A stretch of DNA of 64,000 nt from Psoroptes ovis (GCA_002943765.1 PQWQ01000001.1:186001-250000); one strand, 5' to 3'; counted from the stretch's first letter, positions 24,765 through 37,314 are shown. The notes: generated by a model from the sequence alone, not told the origin. Numbers and translations are program-made.

Positions 24765-26053
24765 ATGATGACCCCATCGCCAACAACAACAACAACAAAT
24801 GATAATAATAATAATAGATCATCATCAACAACAACAATGATGATTGATGTAGGTAATCCAACAATACTCAATTGTAATTATGATAATAATAATCGATTGA
24901 TTGGTAAACAAAATAATTATAATAATAATAGTTTAATCATGGGTAAACAAAATTCGAAACATATTTCAAACAGTAATAATAATTTAATAAAATCAAATCA
25001 ACAACAACAACCTAATAAACATCGATTAAAACAACAACAACAACAACAGCAAAGATTCAATGATAATAATAATAATAACAGAAATTCAACGACTACAACA
25101 TCATCGATCACCGCACCAGAAGTACGTGAATATTTATTCAAAATATTAGTAATCGGCGAGCTGGGAACGGGTAAAACTAGTTTCATTAAACGTTATGTTC
25201 ATCAATATTTTTCACAATATTATCGTGCTACTGTATGTTGTACCTTTGAATTTTTTAAAAATTGAAATTGTTTAAATTTTTAATTCTTTTTTTCAATGAT
25301 TTAAATTAAAGATTGGTGTAGATTTTGCATTAAAAGTCCTTAATTGGGATGATAATATATTGATACGTTTACAATTATGGGATATTGCCGGACAAGAACG
25401 TTTCGGTAATATGACTAGAATATATTATAAAGAAGCTGTTGGTGCATTTTTAGTATTCGATGTATCGGCACCATCCAGTTTTAATGCTGTATTAAAATGG
25501 AAACATGATTTAGATACAAAAGTTTGTATGGCTGATGGACAACCGATACCATGTTTATTATTAGCTAATAAAGTATATTATAATTTTGAATAATTGATTT
25601 GAATGATTAATTAATTAATATAATTACTTTTTACTTTGAATATTTAATTCAAAAATTCTATTCTATTGCTTTCTATTTAAATAGTGTGATGCTAAAAAAG
25701 AAGGCATAGCAGCCGATCCAGAAATGTTGGAAAAATTTTGTAAAGAAAACAATTTCTGTGGTTGGTTTTATACATCGGCCAAAGAGAATACGAATATTGA
25801 AGAATCGGCAAAATTTCTTGTCAGTAAAGTATGTCGCAGCTTTGTTGTTTACCACTGTTTTTTCCAAATTCAATAATATTTTAATTAGTTTCACTAATTA
25901 ATTAATAAATCAATCAATTGAAACCTTTATTTCACACAGATATTACAACGACAAAAACATTTTCAATTAGAAGATGTCAATGATGATGATGATGTTATCA
26001 ATTTGGCATATCATAATAATCGTTTAAATAAATCGGGAAAATGTAGCTGTTAA
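24765..26053 (+). CDS. Rab32: Rab32/Rab38-family small GTPase with long N-terminal extension
   Basis: Four exons, 24765-25232, 25312-25572, 25685-25828 and 25940-26053, all in phase 0, giving about 328 residues. The G domain spans about 120-300: P loop GELGTGKT (131-138), YRATIGVDFALKV across the first intron, WDIAGQERFGN (179-189), NKCD split by the second intron (242-245) and TSAKEN (273-278). The combination IGVDFALKV plus WDIAGQER (Ile where most Rabs have Thr) is diagnostic of the Rab32/38 group, which routes cargo to lysosome-related organelles and mitochondria-associated membranes. The C terminus ends CSC, a prenylation motif. The first 120 residues are an Asn/Gln/Thr-rich low-complexity extension; family members usually have only some 5-25 residues there. 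It should cycle GTP normally. Confidence 0.92.
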
Positions 26054-26276
26054 TCAGTCGTAAATCATCGATCATCAATTATTTTAACAATTTTTTACTT
26101 TTAAAAATATTAAAATTCTAAATCAATTCAAATTCAAATAATTCAATCAATCATCATTGGAATGAATGTAAAAAATGAATTAATTTAAGAAAAATATTAT
26201 TCAAGTTTCTATTTCGGTTTCTTTTTTTGGCTAAATTAAATTTACAAATTTATCAAAAATTAAAATTATTTTATAC

Positions 26277-26282
26277 AATAAA
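26277..26282 (+). promoter_or_regulatory. Candidate polyadenylation signal for Rab32
   Basis: AATAAA about 225 bp downstream of the Rab32 stop codon. Confidence 0.35.
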
Positions 26283-26456
26283 TATCAATTCGTATTCTTT
26301 TTTGTAGAAAGAAATTTAAAATAATTCATTTTCAATTGAAATTCGGAGGAATAAAGTGGAATTATTTGAGCATTTTACTTGTTTTTTTTTTTTTTTGGCA
26401 ATTAATTTTTCAAAAATTTGTACAGTCATTCATCACTTTCCCATCACAGATTTATG

Positions 26457-26725
26457 CTATAAATTCAATATTTGACCATCTTTGGACATATTATTATCAT
26501 TATTAGTGTTTTCAATCGTTATCGATTGATGATTATTCATATTATTACTACCTATTTTATAATTTTTCAACAATGATTCCTTTTCATTGTTAGATTGTTG
26601 TTCATATTGTTGATGTAGATTTTGTTGTTGTTGTTGTTGCAATTGTTCCGTTGTTGTTGGCCGTGCAAATTGATCATCATTTACATCATCATTATCCAAT
26701 AATGAATATGATGATCGACGTGGTT
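26457..26725 (-). CDS. Possible alternative 3' exon of the phosphotransferase gene, or orphan exon
   Basis: An open frame without its own convincing ATG reads PRRSSYSLLDNDDVNDDQ and then a Gln-rich tail ending GQILNL. It could begin at an AAAG|AACC acceptor. A donor-like G|GTAGGC at 28428/28427 inside the last phosphotransferase exon has the matching phase, so a splice over about 1.7 kb would join them in frame and replace the C-terminal tail. The acceptor lacks a good pyrimidine tract. This is an inference from phase only; the frame may be chance. Confidence 0.25.
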
Positions 26726-28380
26726 CTTTGTTAATGTGGTGCGGAGCGTTTCATTTGAAAATTTATGGGGTAAATTGAAATTTTCACGGAGATTTTCAAT
26801 TCATTTTCGATCATATAAAAATCAAATAAATGAATAAATTAATTAAGAAAATAATAAAAATGAAATTAAAATCATAATCAAATAAATAAACATATGGAAC
26901 ATAATATCATCATAATTCGATAAATCAACAATTTACTTGAAAATACTTAAAGCCGCTGACTCCATATTTTTTTGCGAATGAAAAATATTGAGAAAAGAGA
27001 GATGAAATATAAAGAAATGATTAAGAACTAAACAAAACAAAGTTTGGAGAAAAGATTTTGTCCATTAACTTGTATATAAATGACTATAAATGAATTGATT
27101 TGAAGAGATTGAACAACATGAATTCATGATGAAATAATGATATTAAAGTTATTAAGATTCTTTGAACTTTCTTCTAAGACAGAAGATTCTAAGACATTTT
27201 TCTTTGCTGTTGTAGTTAACATTTTATCAAAGATTCACCAAGAAACACGCATATACAGACACATAGACTTATTAAAGAGAGAAATAGAAAAGACAAGGAT
27301 GGAAAGAAACGAAAGAGAATTAATTTTGTTTAAAAAAAACAAAGTTCCAAAATTTAACAAAAAAATTTTTTTTTGATTTATTCTAATAATAGTAATCATA
27401 TTAATAATTATCATTTATAATTATAATTATTGTTTAACAAAATACAATGAGAAAAATTTCAAACACATAAAGGGTTGTTGTTTTTTTGCCGATTTTTTTT
27501 CAAATAACAAAATTTGTTAACCTGAAACACATGTTGTGACATATAATCAAATTTGTATTAAATCAAATTTTTTTTCAATAAGAAAAATATAGAAGAGAAT
27601 AATAATAATAAATAAATGGAAAACAAAGAAAAGAAAGAAAAAGGAAATTTTAAACGGGTAAACAACAAGAATGGGATTGGGATGGTGGAAATACATTAAA
27701 AAAAAATAATGAATGAAATAAACAATGAAAATTTGTGTGTATTTTTGTAGAAATGTATTTGAAAATATAATCATTATTTTGATAAGCAAAGAGTTAAGTG
27801 TAATAGGTATAATAAGTGCAAAAATAACAATTATAATGATAATGAGGATAGTATCATGTATTGATTTATTGATTCAACATTTTATTGAAACAAAAAAGTT
27901 TGCAAGTTTCATGTTTTGTGTTTCGCTTCCAAATCAATTGATTGTTTGTTGGTTGTCACATTTATTCTGCTATCGTTGCTGTTGCTGATGTGTGTTGTAT
28001 CCTTCGGTATTTTTTTTTTATAATAAAATGATATATTTTCGTGTAATAATAATAATGAATGTGAATGAGAATAAATGTGAAATGATTAAAAATTAATGAA
28101 CGAGAAATTACAAAATCAAAATGAATGAATTTGACGGAAAAATCAAAAATGATAAAGAATAAAGAGTAAACGATAAGGAATAGAAAGAAGAAAATAACGA
28201 ATAAAAAAAAAACGAAAGTTTGTTTGTTTAATTGATTAGACCATTGGTGTGTATGGATGGTGTGTGTGTGTGTGTATATCGATATATTGTTGGATTTTGA
28301 TTCGGATTGATTGATTGATTGATATATATTAAAATAGAATGAAAATTCGTTATAATGATAATAACAGGAAAAAATATGGG

Positions 28381-30136
28381 TCAGCGGCGATTTCCAGTAC
28401 GTTGTCTAGTCGCATAATGTTGCCTACCGTTTGATGTTGATGATGATTGTTGATGTGACGATGAAGATGATGATGATGAATTATTGGTTGATGATGATGA
28501 TGATGATGGTACTGGTTTTATTGTTAATATATTGATACGTAAATGATTTGCTAATTGGCGACATATTGAATAACTGAAACAAATAAAGTCGAGTAATATG
28601 TATGACTGGAATGAATTATTATTGATTGAGGGTAAAAAAAAACAAATTAAAATGAAAATTAGTGATTAGGTAATCAAATTCAATGATAAAATCATGACAA
28701 GTGAATAGAATACATACAAGTGCAAACCAAAGTACATAAAATTCATCAAAATAAAAATTAAAATATTGATTAAAAAATATGAATAATGGACCAAGAAATA
28801 TGCTATCCAACTTTGTCATTTCACTTTTACTCATATGTGCAATCTAAAAATCAAAATAGGGAAAAATGATTCATGTTAAAATTTGATATTGAAAACTGAT
28901 TGTTAATCAATGACATACCACAAGTTTACATGTTATTTTTGCACAAACTAAACCATTTGTTATGACATAGATTGCTATATAATCTAGATATACATTACTT
29001 GTTGATTTGGAATAAATCATTAATGCAAATGAATAATATAATATCAAAGGTATTATTGGTGATAGTATTGATGTTCCCTAAAATTTTGAAAATTTTCATT
29101 TGAAAATCAAAATATTTGATTTGAAACAATCAAATACACTTACTGCAATCGTTGAGCCGTTTTTACCGGCACCACCAGATAGAATACATTTGAGATCACG
29201 AATGAATAGAAAACATTCATTACCGAGAACACCTAACATGGTAAGCATTTTTAATTCTACTCCAAAAATCTATTTGAAAAAAAAATTTGAAATGGATTAT
29301 AAGATATATTTATTCGGAGAAAAAAAAATACAAATACAAACTTTATTACTCCAAAATGTTACACCAAAAATAGCTGATAATATATGTATGATTATGATTG
29401 TAAATTGTGCTTCAGTCACATCGAAATATCCAAATTTTAATGTACCAGATACATATGCTTGCCAATGTGCAATATAAAATAGACTAGTTGCAGTACAACA
29501 TAATACAACAAGCCAATTTGGATAATAACCAACTTGTGCCGATAAACAAACAGATAATGATACAAATACTGTAATTAGAACAAAACAAAACAAAAAAAAT
29601 GGATTAAATCTAAGTTCATATTGTTTGAAAAACATACTGGTAGAAATAGCATCACATCCATGATCAAATAATTCGCCTAATGATGAACTTGTTTTTGTTC
29701 TACGTGCTTGTTTACCATCACATGCATCTAATGTTTGATATATGAATAAACCGATTGCAGCCAATATTAATGCATATGCCGGTATATCTTGTTTAGCATC
29801 AGGACTATAATATATCAATAATGAACATGTCGATATATTTATGATTAAACCAACAAGTGTCATTGCATTCGGTGACCACCATTCGGGTATCCAAAAATCA
29901 ATACACCAACGCCAAAATTTTTGCATTATAGAATCAAGCATTGTCGAGCCAGATGCTGAATATTTATGTTCGGCCAGTCTATGCATGTATTTATCCATTT
30001 TAATGCAAAAAAATAAATTTGAATTGAAAACAATTTTAAAATAAATAATAATTAACCTTTTTAGCTTAGCATCACTAAGCCTTTCACAAATAATGCTTGA
30101 AGCATGATTAAGCAATAATTTACATCGACCGGCCAT
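28381..30136 (-). CDS. CEPT1: Choline/ethanolamine phosphotransferase (CEPT1/EPT1 type)
   Basis: Seven exons on the minus strand: 30057-30136, 29638-29978, 29342-29568, 29144-29269, 28919-29077, 28718-28843 and 28381-28605, giving about 427 residues, close to vertebrate CEPT1 (416). The CDP-alcohol phosphotransferase motif DG-x2-AR-x8-G-x3-D-x3-D is intact at 111-136 (DACDGKQAR, GELFDHGCD), so metal and CDP-alcohol binding should work. It transfers phosphocholine or phosphoethanolamine from CDP-alcohol to diacylglycerol, the last step of the Kennedy pathway, in ER/Golgi membranes. Other family landmarks are AHWQAYVSGTLKFG, GGAGKNGSTIAGTS, AKITCKLV and AHMSKSEM, with about ten hydrophobic helices. 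The C terminus is a Ser/Asn-rich tail. Start: ATG in AACGAAATGGCC. Choline versus ethanolamine preference cannot be judged. Confidence 0.9.
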
Positions 30137-32323
30137 TTCGTTTTGAATATCATAAATCAATATTTATATTTTTCTGAATGACAATGAAACGGGTGAAAAA
30201 AGTTCTACGATAATAATTCAATTATCCAAAAATTCAATAAATCAATCAATCAATCAACCAATAATTTAAAGATTTTAAATGTAGAATAATATATAAAAAT
30301 ATTTGAATGAAGAGTAGTAATTGAACCACACAGTGAGAAATAATATAATCTAAATAAAAATAAACAAAATAATTAATAAATTAATTAATAAATTGATTAA
30401 TTTTAAATAAAAATTATTGTAAATTTGTTAATAGAAATAATAATAATCAAAAAATGATGATTATATTAAATAATAATCATAAAATTTGAATGAATAAACA
30501 CAAGTATTTAATTGTTTATCATTGTTATTATTGAATATTGAACATTGAAATGGTGGAAAAATTAATAAATAAATAAACAGAATAAATGAATGAATCAACA
30601 ACAAATTTTACTTTTTAAAAATTTACCAATCATCTACTCCATGCTTTATCAATATTGTTGTTATTATTATTATTATTGATTAAGACTATAGACTATGATT
30701 ACTATGATGATGAGAACAAATTATTATTATTAATATTTACAAATGCCTTTGAACACACACACACACTCATGAATTATGTGTATAATTTGTCAATATTATT
30801 AATAATTTTAGATAATAACAATTGAGAATGGTTTTGACTGAAATAAATGATGATGTTGTCGATGTCGATGTCGATGATTGATTGATGACGTTGGCTTCAA
30901 TCAAATGTTAATGTTCACATCAATATCGACATTTCTTTTTCACTTTTTACTGTTTGTTTTGTTATTTCAAATAGAAAAAATGTTTGAAAAATAATAAAGG
31001 AAAAACAAAAATATTTTGTCGTGTTGTTGTATTTGAATGAATGACAATAAATTTTGATTTTTTAAAATTTTTAAAAATCAAAATTTTACATGAAAATTTA
31101 AGAAATTTTGATTTTCAATGATGGATGCCACCAATTTTTTTTCTCGTTGAAAAAGAAGACCTAAATTCCTCGATATTATCATGGAAAATATTGAAGAAAA
31201 ACTGTAAAAACTACACAAAAGTCTTTGAAAAAGTCGAAAATTTTGTTTATTTGTTTGTTTATTTATCTTTTGAATAACAGCAAAAATGATGATTTAAAAT
31301 GGTAAAAAATGTATATTGAACAAATGGCAATAATAATACCAGTAACAACAGTTACAACAACAACAACATCCGAAATAATCAAATGCAATGCAAAAATCAT
31401 ACGATTTTTACACATTTCTCTTTCTCTCCTTTATCTCTTTGGTTGATTTGATTTGATTTGTTATTATTATTTCATATTTTCATATATTTTCTTTTCATTC
31501 ATCCATTCATTCATTCATCTATCCATCAATCAACTGGAATCAAATCAAATGAAAAAATTATCAGTGAAAACTGTTTGAATTATCAATCAAAGCAAAGTAA
31601 ATGTATAAAATTATCATTGACAAAAAATTTTTCAAGAGAAATTGATACATTTTCACATTGCAATTGTTTCAGGTTGTCGTTTCTGTTGTTTTTGGATCGC
31701 TTTCGAAGCGAAATTTCGAGGGAATTAAATGGATTAATCATTGAATTTTTCAGAGATTTTGTCGTTTTTTGAATGTCATTGTTTTTAAAAAAAAACAAAT
31801 GAACAATTGAACAAATAAATATTTGTAATGATTTACTTACAGGTTTTCAATGTTTTTGTGTTGATAAAAAGCAAGGTTTTTCAAGTCAAGTAAATATATT
31901 TATTTAATCATTTCAATCGTTGAAAAAGTATTTCAATTTTCAAAGTTGATCATATTTAATTTGGAAATTTTATTATGATTAATTTATTTTAAACCAGAAT
32001 TTTGGTTTTAAAGTAAAAAATTTTAAAATAACAAAAAACAAACACGCTCGTTTGTGTTGTGTACAATTGTATGTATTGAAAATGCATGCAACAAACACAC
32101 CAATAACAAAAATTGATGATGACAACAACAACAACAAATCAATGGGTAAATTTGCCGTTTGCACGGCAAATGTGGAAAAACGTTTTTGAAAACGTCAAAA
32201 ATGCTGGATTGAAAATTCAAAACAAATAGTTGAATGAATAGCTGACTTGAAATTCAAAATTTAATTTGAAATTCAATTGATATTAAGAAGAATAATTAAT
32301 AATTGATAATAATCAATCGAAGA
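30137..32323. other. Divergent intergenic region between CEPT1-type and NUP42-type genes
   Basis: No gene is seen. AT-rich with TAAT, (CA)n (30753-30766) and (TCA)n tracts; it holds both 5' flanks. No mini-elements occur here. Open frames such as 31458-31772 are low-complexity and overlap antisense frames of equal quality. Confidence 0.5.
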
Positions 32324-33081
32324 ATGGTAATTTGTAAATTTTATGTACAAGGTTATTGCCGTTATGGTGATGCATGTTATTATGATCATTATGTACCGCA
32401 ATCGCGACCGCGTCCACAAACAAATTATCAATCCAGTCAAAGTAAGTCCGATCAATGATTATAGAAAGATTAATCCAGAATTTTTCTAATTCAATTTTTC
32501 AATTTGGCATAGATTTAAATCGATTTAGTTTCACAAAGACATTGCAGCAAATCAATTCAGCGAACACAAATAATAATAACAATTATCCCCGCAATGCATC
32601 CATATTTGAGCAGCGGCAACCAATTTTCGATCAATCACAACCACCGAAATCATCGATATTTGGTGGTGGTACAAATAAATTTAGTTTCAATCAAGCATTA
32701 CAACAGCTAAATAACAGGCCAAATATTGCACAAAATAATCCGATACAAGTAAATATGAATGATTGTGAAGTTATTAAACAAACACAACCAATGGCGACCA
32801 GTATTTTCCCGACAAATTCAACTTTCCAATTTGGTAATACCAAAGCTAATGACCAGTACATGGATTCATCTTTATCGCAACGCAGTAAATCAATTTTCAG
32901 CCAAGAAACAGCGTGTCCGATTGATAATGTCGATAATGATGCATCAATCAAAGCAAAAATTCAACATGGAATATATTCGGAAATGAAAAATTTGACTGAA
33001 AAAGAAATCGATAATTTCAAATCGGAACGATTCACATATCCAATACCATTTAATCCACCACCGTTTGAATTTTGTTGTTAA
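32324..33081 (+). CDS. NUP42: CCCH zinc-finger FG nucleoporin, NUP42-like
   Basis: Two exons, 32324-32441 and 32513-33081, joined in phase 1 (donor TCAAA|GTAAGT, acceptor GCATAG|ATTTA), giving about 228 residues. A CCCH finger sits at the very N terminus: C4, C12, C18 and H22 (C-x7-C-x5-C-x3-H) in MVICKFYVQGYCRYGD. The middle is Asn/Gln-rich with a few FG-type motifs (SIFGGG, FQFGN) and repeated FSFxxxLQQ segments. The C terminus has EMKNLTEKEIDNFKSERF and NPPPFEF, matching the conserved GLE1-binding end of NUP42. The family sits on the cytoplasmic face of the nuclear pore and, with GLE1, stimulates DDX19 during mRNA export. It is roughly half the length of the vertebrate protein, with fewer FG repeats. 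Confidence 0.75.
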
Positions 33082-33121
33082 AATCAATTTGATTTGATTT
33101 ATTTTGATTTGAATTCAATTC

Positions 33122-33127
33122 AATAAA
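33122..33127 (+). promoter_or_regulatory. Candidate polyadenylation signal for NUP42
   Basis: AATAAA 41 bp after the stop codon, the best-placed signal in the window. Confidence 0.5.
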
Positions 33128-33603
33128 ATCGATGAAGATGATTTATTTCTTGATCGCCAGATAGCATTATATTTGTAATAAAATATTTTAATTTTTTGAA
33201 AATTTATAGCAATTGATCAAATGACCCAAATAATTTTTTTGTTTTTTGGATTTTTTGGATGATTGATGTTTATCCATTCATCATTAGCTTGAAAGCATGA
33301 TCACAATTAAACAAATTACTTAATAATGAATCAATCATTTCCAGACTTGATCTAAATTTTCAAATAATTAATCTATTCATAGCAAATCAAAACATCTGAA
33401 CAAATCATTCTAATCATAATATCATTACTTCCATTTCATGATCTCAAATTAGTATCATGTAACGAAATATGATTTAAACATTATATTATCATGATCAAAA
33501 AACGGTACACATATAATTCATGGCTTTGTAATATTCTTATATGAAATCATGAATTATTTTTTGTTATTATCATTATCAGACAATAAAAAAATCAAACAAT
33601 AAT

Positions 33604-33698
33604 AATAATAACAATATCATAAACATCGAACATACGAAAATATTATTGATCAATTTGATGATTACTCACGATGATGATGTTGATGATATTTGGATTTG
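33604..33698 (+). repeat. Border direct repeat, left copy
   Basis: About 95 bp nearly identical (three mismatches) to 37315-37409 in the same orientation. It starts AATAATAACAATATCATAAA and ends GATATTTGGATTTG. It lies just outside the 44-bp satellite. Confidence 0.9.
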
Positions 33699-33714
33699 GA
33701 TTTAATAATTTGCC

Positions 33715-36700
33715 AGATTTTCGATTCCGATTTTTCAGAAAATTTCCAAAGACTATAGCCTTAGATTTTTTCGATTTTTTCAAAAATTTCCACGTATTAT
33801 AGCCTTAGATTTTTTTAATTTTTTCAAAAATTTCCACGTATTATAGCCTTAGATTTTTTCGATTTTTTCAAAAATTTTGTCGATGGATAGCCTTAGATTT
33901 TTTCGATTTTTTCAAAAATTTCCACGTATTATAGCCTTAGATTTTTTCGAAATTTTCGAAAATTTCCACGTACTATAGCCTTAGATTTTTTCGAAATTTT
34001 CGAAAATTTCCACGTACTATAGCCTTAGATTTTTTCGATTTTTTCAAAAATTTTGACGATGGATAGCCTTAGATTTTTTCGATTTTTTCAAAAATTTTGA
34101 CGATGGATAGCCTTAGATTTTTTCGATTTTTTCAAAAATTTTGTCGATGGATAGCCTTAGATTTTTTTAATTTTTTCAAAAATTTCCACGTATTATAGCC
34201 TTAAATTTTTTCAATTTTTTCAAAAATTTCCACGTATTATAGCCTTAGATTTTTTCGAAATTTTCGAAAATTTCCACGTACTATAGCCTTAGATTTTTTC
34301 GAAATTTTCGAAAATTTCCACGTACTATAGCCTTAGATTTTTTCGATTTTTTCAAAAATTTTGACGATGGATAGCCTTAGATTTTTTCGAATTTTTCAAA
34401 AATTTCCACGTATTATAGCCTTAGATTTTTTCGATTTTTTCAAAAATTTTGTCGATGGATAGCCTTAGATTTTTTCGAATTTTTCAAAAATTTCCACGTA
34501 TTATAGCCTTAGATTTTTTCGATTTTTTCAAAAATTTTGTCGATGGATAGCCTTAGATTTTTTCGATTTTTTCAAAAATTTTGACGATGGATAGCCTTAG
34601 ATTTTTTCGATTTTTTGAGAAATTTTGACGATGGATAGCCTTAGATTTTTTCGAAATTTTCGAAAATTTCCACGTACTATAGCCTTAGATTTTTTCGAAA
34701 AATTCAAAAATTTTGACGATGGATAGCCTTAGATTTTTTCGAATTTTTCAAAAATTTCCACGTACTATAGCCTTAGATTTTTTCGATTTTTTCAAAAATT
34801 TTGTCGATGGATAGCCTTAGATTTTTTCGATTTTTTCAAAAATTTTGTCGATGGATAGCCTTAGATTTTTTCGATTTTTTCAAAAATTTCCACGTATTAT
34901 AGCCTTAGATTTTTTCGATTTTTTCAAAAATTTTGACGATGGATAGCCTTAGATTTTTTCGATTTTTTGAGAAATTTTGACGATGGATAGCCTTAGATTT
35001 TTTCATTTTTTTCAAAAATTTTGACGATGGATAGCCTTAGATTTTTTTAATTTTTTCAAAAATTTCCACGTATTATAGCCTTAAATTTTTTCAATTTTTT
35101 CAAAAATTTCCAAGTATTATAGCCTTAGATTTTTTCGAAATTTTCGAAAATTTCCACGTACTATAGCCTTAGATTTTTTCGATTTTTTGAGAAATTTTGA
35201 CGATGGATAGCCTTAGATTTTTTCATTTTTTTCAAAAATTTCCACGTATTATAGCCTTAAATTTTTTCAATTTTTTCAAAAATTTCCAAGTATTATAGCC
35301 TTAGATTTTTTCGATTTTTTGAGAAATTTTGACGATGGATAGCCTTAGATTTTTTCGAAATTTTCGAAAATTTCCACGTATTATAGCCTTAAATTTTTTC
35401 AATTTTTTCAAAAATTTCCAAGTATTATAGCCTAAGATTTTTTCGATTTTTTCAAAAATTTTGACGATGGATAGCCTTAGATTTTTTCGATTTTTTCAAA
35501 AATTTTGACGATGGATAGCCTTAGATTTTTTCGATTTTTTCAAAAATTTTGTCGATGGATAGCCTTAGATTTTTTTAATTTTTTCAAAAATTTCCACGTA
35601 TTATAGCCTTAAATTTTTTCAATTTTTTCAAAAATTTCCACGTATTATAGCCTTAGATTTTTTCGAAATTTTCGAAAATTTCCACGTACTATAGCCTTAG
35701 ATTTTTTCGAAATTTTCGAAAATTTCCACGTACTATAGCCTTAGATTTTTTCGATTTTTTCAAAAATTTTGACGATGGATAGCCTTAGATTTTTTCGAAT
35801 TTTTCAAAAATTTCCACGTATTATAGCCTTAGATTTTTTCGATTTTTTCAAAAATTTTGTCGATGGATAGCCTTAGATTTTTTCGAATTTTTCAAAAATT
35901 TCCACGTATTATAGCCTTAGATTTTTTCGATTTTTTCAAAAATTTTGTCGATGGATAGCCTTAGATTTTTTCGATTTTTTCAAAAATTTTGACGATGGAT
36001 AGCCTTAGATTTTTTCGATTTTTTGAGAAATTTTGACGATGGATAGCCTTAGATTTTTTCGAATTTTTCAAAAATTTCCACGTACTATAGCCTTAGATTT
36101 TTTCGATTTTTTCAAAAATTTTGACGATGGATAGCCTTAGATTTTTTCGATTTTTTCAAAAATTTCGTCGATGGATAGCCTTAGATTTTTTCAATTTTTT
36201 CAAAAATTTTGTCGATGGATAGCCTTAGATTTTTTCGATTTTTTCAAAAATTTTGTCGATGGATAGCCTTAGATTTTTTCGATTTTTTCAAAAATTTCGT
36301 CGATGGATAGCCTTAGATTTTTTCGATTTTTTCAAAAATTTTGACGATGGATAGCCTTAGATTTTTTCAATTTTTTCAAAAATTTCCACGTACTATAGCC
36401 TTAGATTTTTTCGATTTTTTCAAAAATTTTGACGATGGATAGCCTTAGATTTTTTCGATTTTTTCAAAAATTTTGACGATGGATAGCCTTAGATTTTTTC
36501 GAATTTTTCAAAAATTTCCACGTATTATAGCCTTAGATTTTTTCGATTTTTTCAAAAATTTTGTCGATGGATAGCCTTAGATTTTTTCGATTTTTTCAAA
36601 AATTTTGTCGATGGATAGCCTTAGATTTTTTCGATTTTTTGAGAAATTTTGACGATGGATAGCCTTAGATTTTTTCGATTTTTTCAAAAATTTCCACGTA

Positions 36701-37300
36701 CTATAGTCTTAGATTTTTTCGATTTTTTCAAAAATTTTGACGATGGATAGCCTTAGATTTTTTCGATTTTTTCAAAAATTTCCACGTATTATAGCCTTAG
36801 ATTTTTTCGATTTTTTCAAAAATTTTGACGATGGATAGCCTTAGATTTTTTCGATTTTTTCAAAAATTTTGACGATGGATAGCCTTAGATTTTTTCGAAT
36901 TTTTCAAAAATTTCCACGTATTATAGCCTTAGATTTTTTCGATTTTTTCAAAAATTTTGTCGATGGATAGCCTTAGATTTTTTCGATTTTTTCAAAAATT
37001 TTGTCGATGGATAGCCTTAGATTTTTTCGATTTTTTGAGAAATTTTGACGATGGATAGCCTTAGATTTTTTCGATTTTTTCAAAAATTTCCACGTACTAT
37101 AGTCTTAGATTTTTTCGATTTTTTCAAAAATTTTGACGATGGATAGCCTTAGATTTTTTCGATTTTTTCAAAAATTTCCACGTATTATAGCCTTAGATTT
37201 TTTCGATTTTTTCAAAAATTTTGTCGATGGATAGCCTTAGATTTGATGAATTTTTTGAAAATTTCCAAAGAGTATAGCCTTAGATTTTCTAAATGCTCTC
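33715..37300 (+). repeat. Satellite/minisatellite array of 44-bp units (about 80 copies)
   Basis: The unit begins ATAGCCTTAGATTTTTTCGA, continues with a T-rich and A-rich middle, and ends either CCACGTATT/CCACGTACT or TTGACGATGG/TTGTCGATGG. The first ATAGCC is at 33755 and the last at 37274. That distance (3519 bp) equals 79 units of 44 bp plus one of 43, and spot checks of successive units gave exactly 44 each time. 44 is not a multiple of three, and no long frame exists in either strand. The plus strand is strongly T-rich. Sub-variants are reused in blocks, showing duplications inside the array. Edge units are diverged. Function unknown. Confidence 0.97.
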
Positions 37301-37314
37301 ATTTTCTCGATTCG

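Larger units (their letters stand above)
26054..28380. other. Interval between Rab32 3' end and phosphotransferase 3' end
   Basis: No separate gene can be supported. It contains the Rab32 3' UTR, a minus-strand Gln/Asn-rich open frame at 26457-26725 (listed separately), T- and A-rich filler and a GT run near 28259-28275. Part may be 3' UTR of the phosphotransferase gene. Confidence 0.45.
33082..33714. other. NUP42 3' flank and left border of the satellite
   Basis: AT-rich, no gene. It includes the left copy of the border repeat (33604-33698). Confidence 0.5.

Noticed and set aside
31458..31772. 104-codon frame between CEPT1 and NUP42
   Set aside because: Starts in an ATTC/ATCC repeat, is matched by an antisense frame, and shows no conserved motif.
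33715..37300. CRISPR-like array
   Set aside because: Units are back-to-back 44-bp repeats with no unique spacers, and the genome is eukaryotic; it is a satellite.
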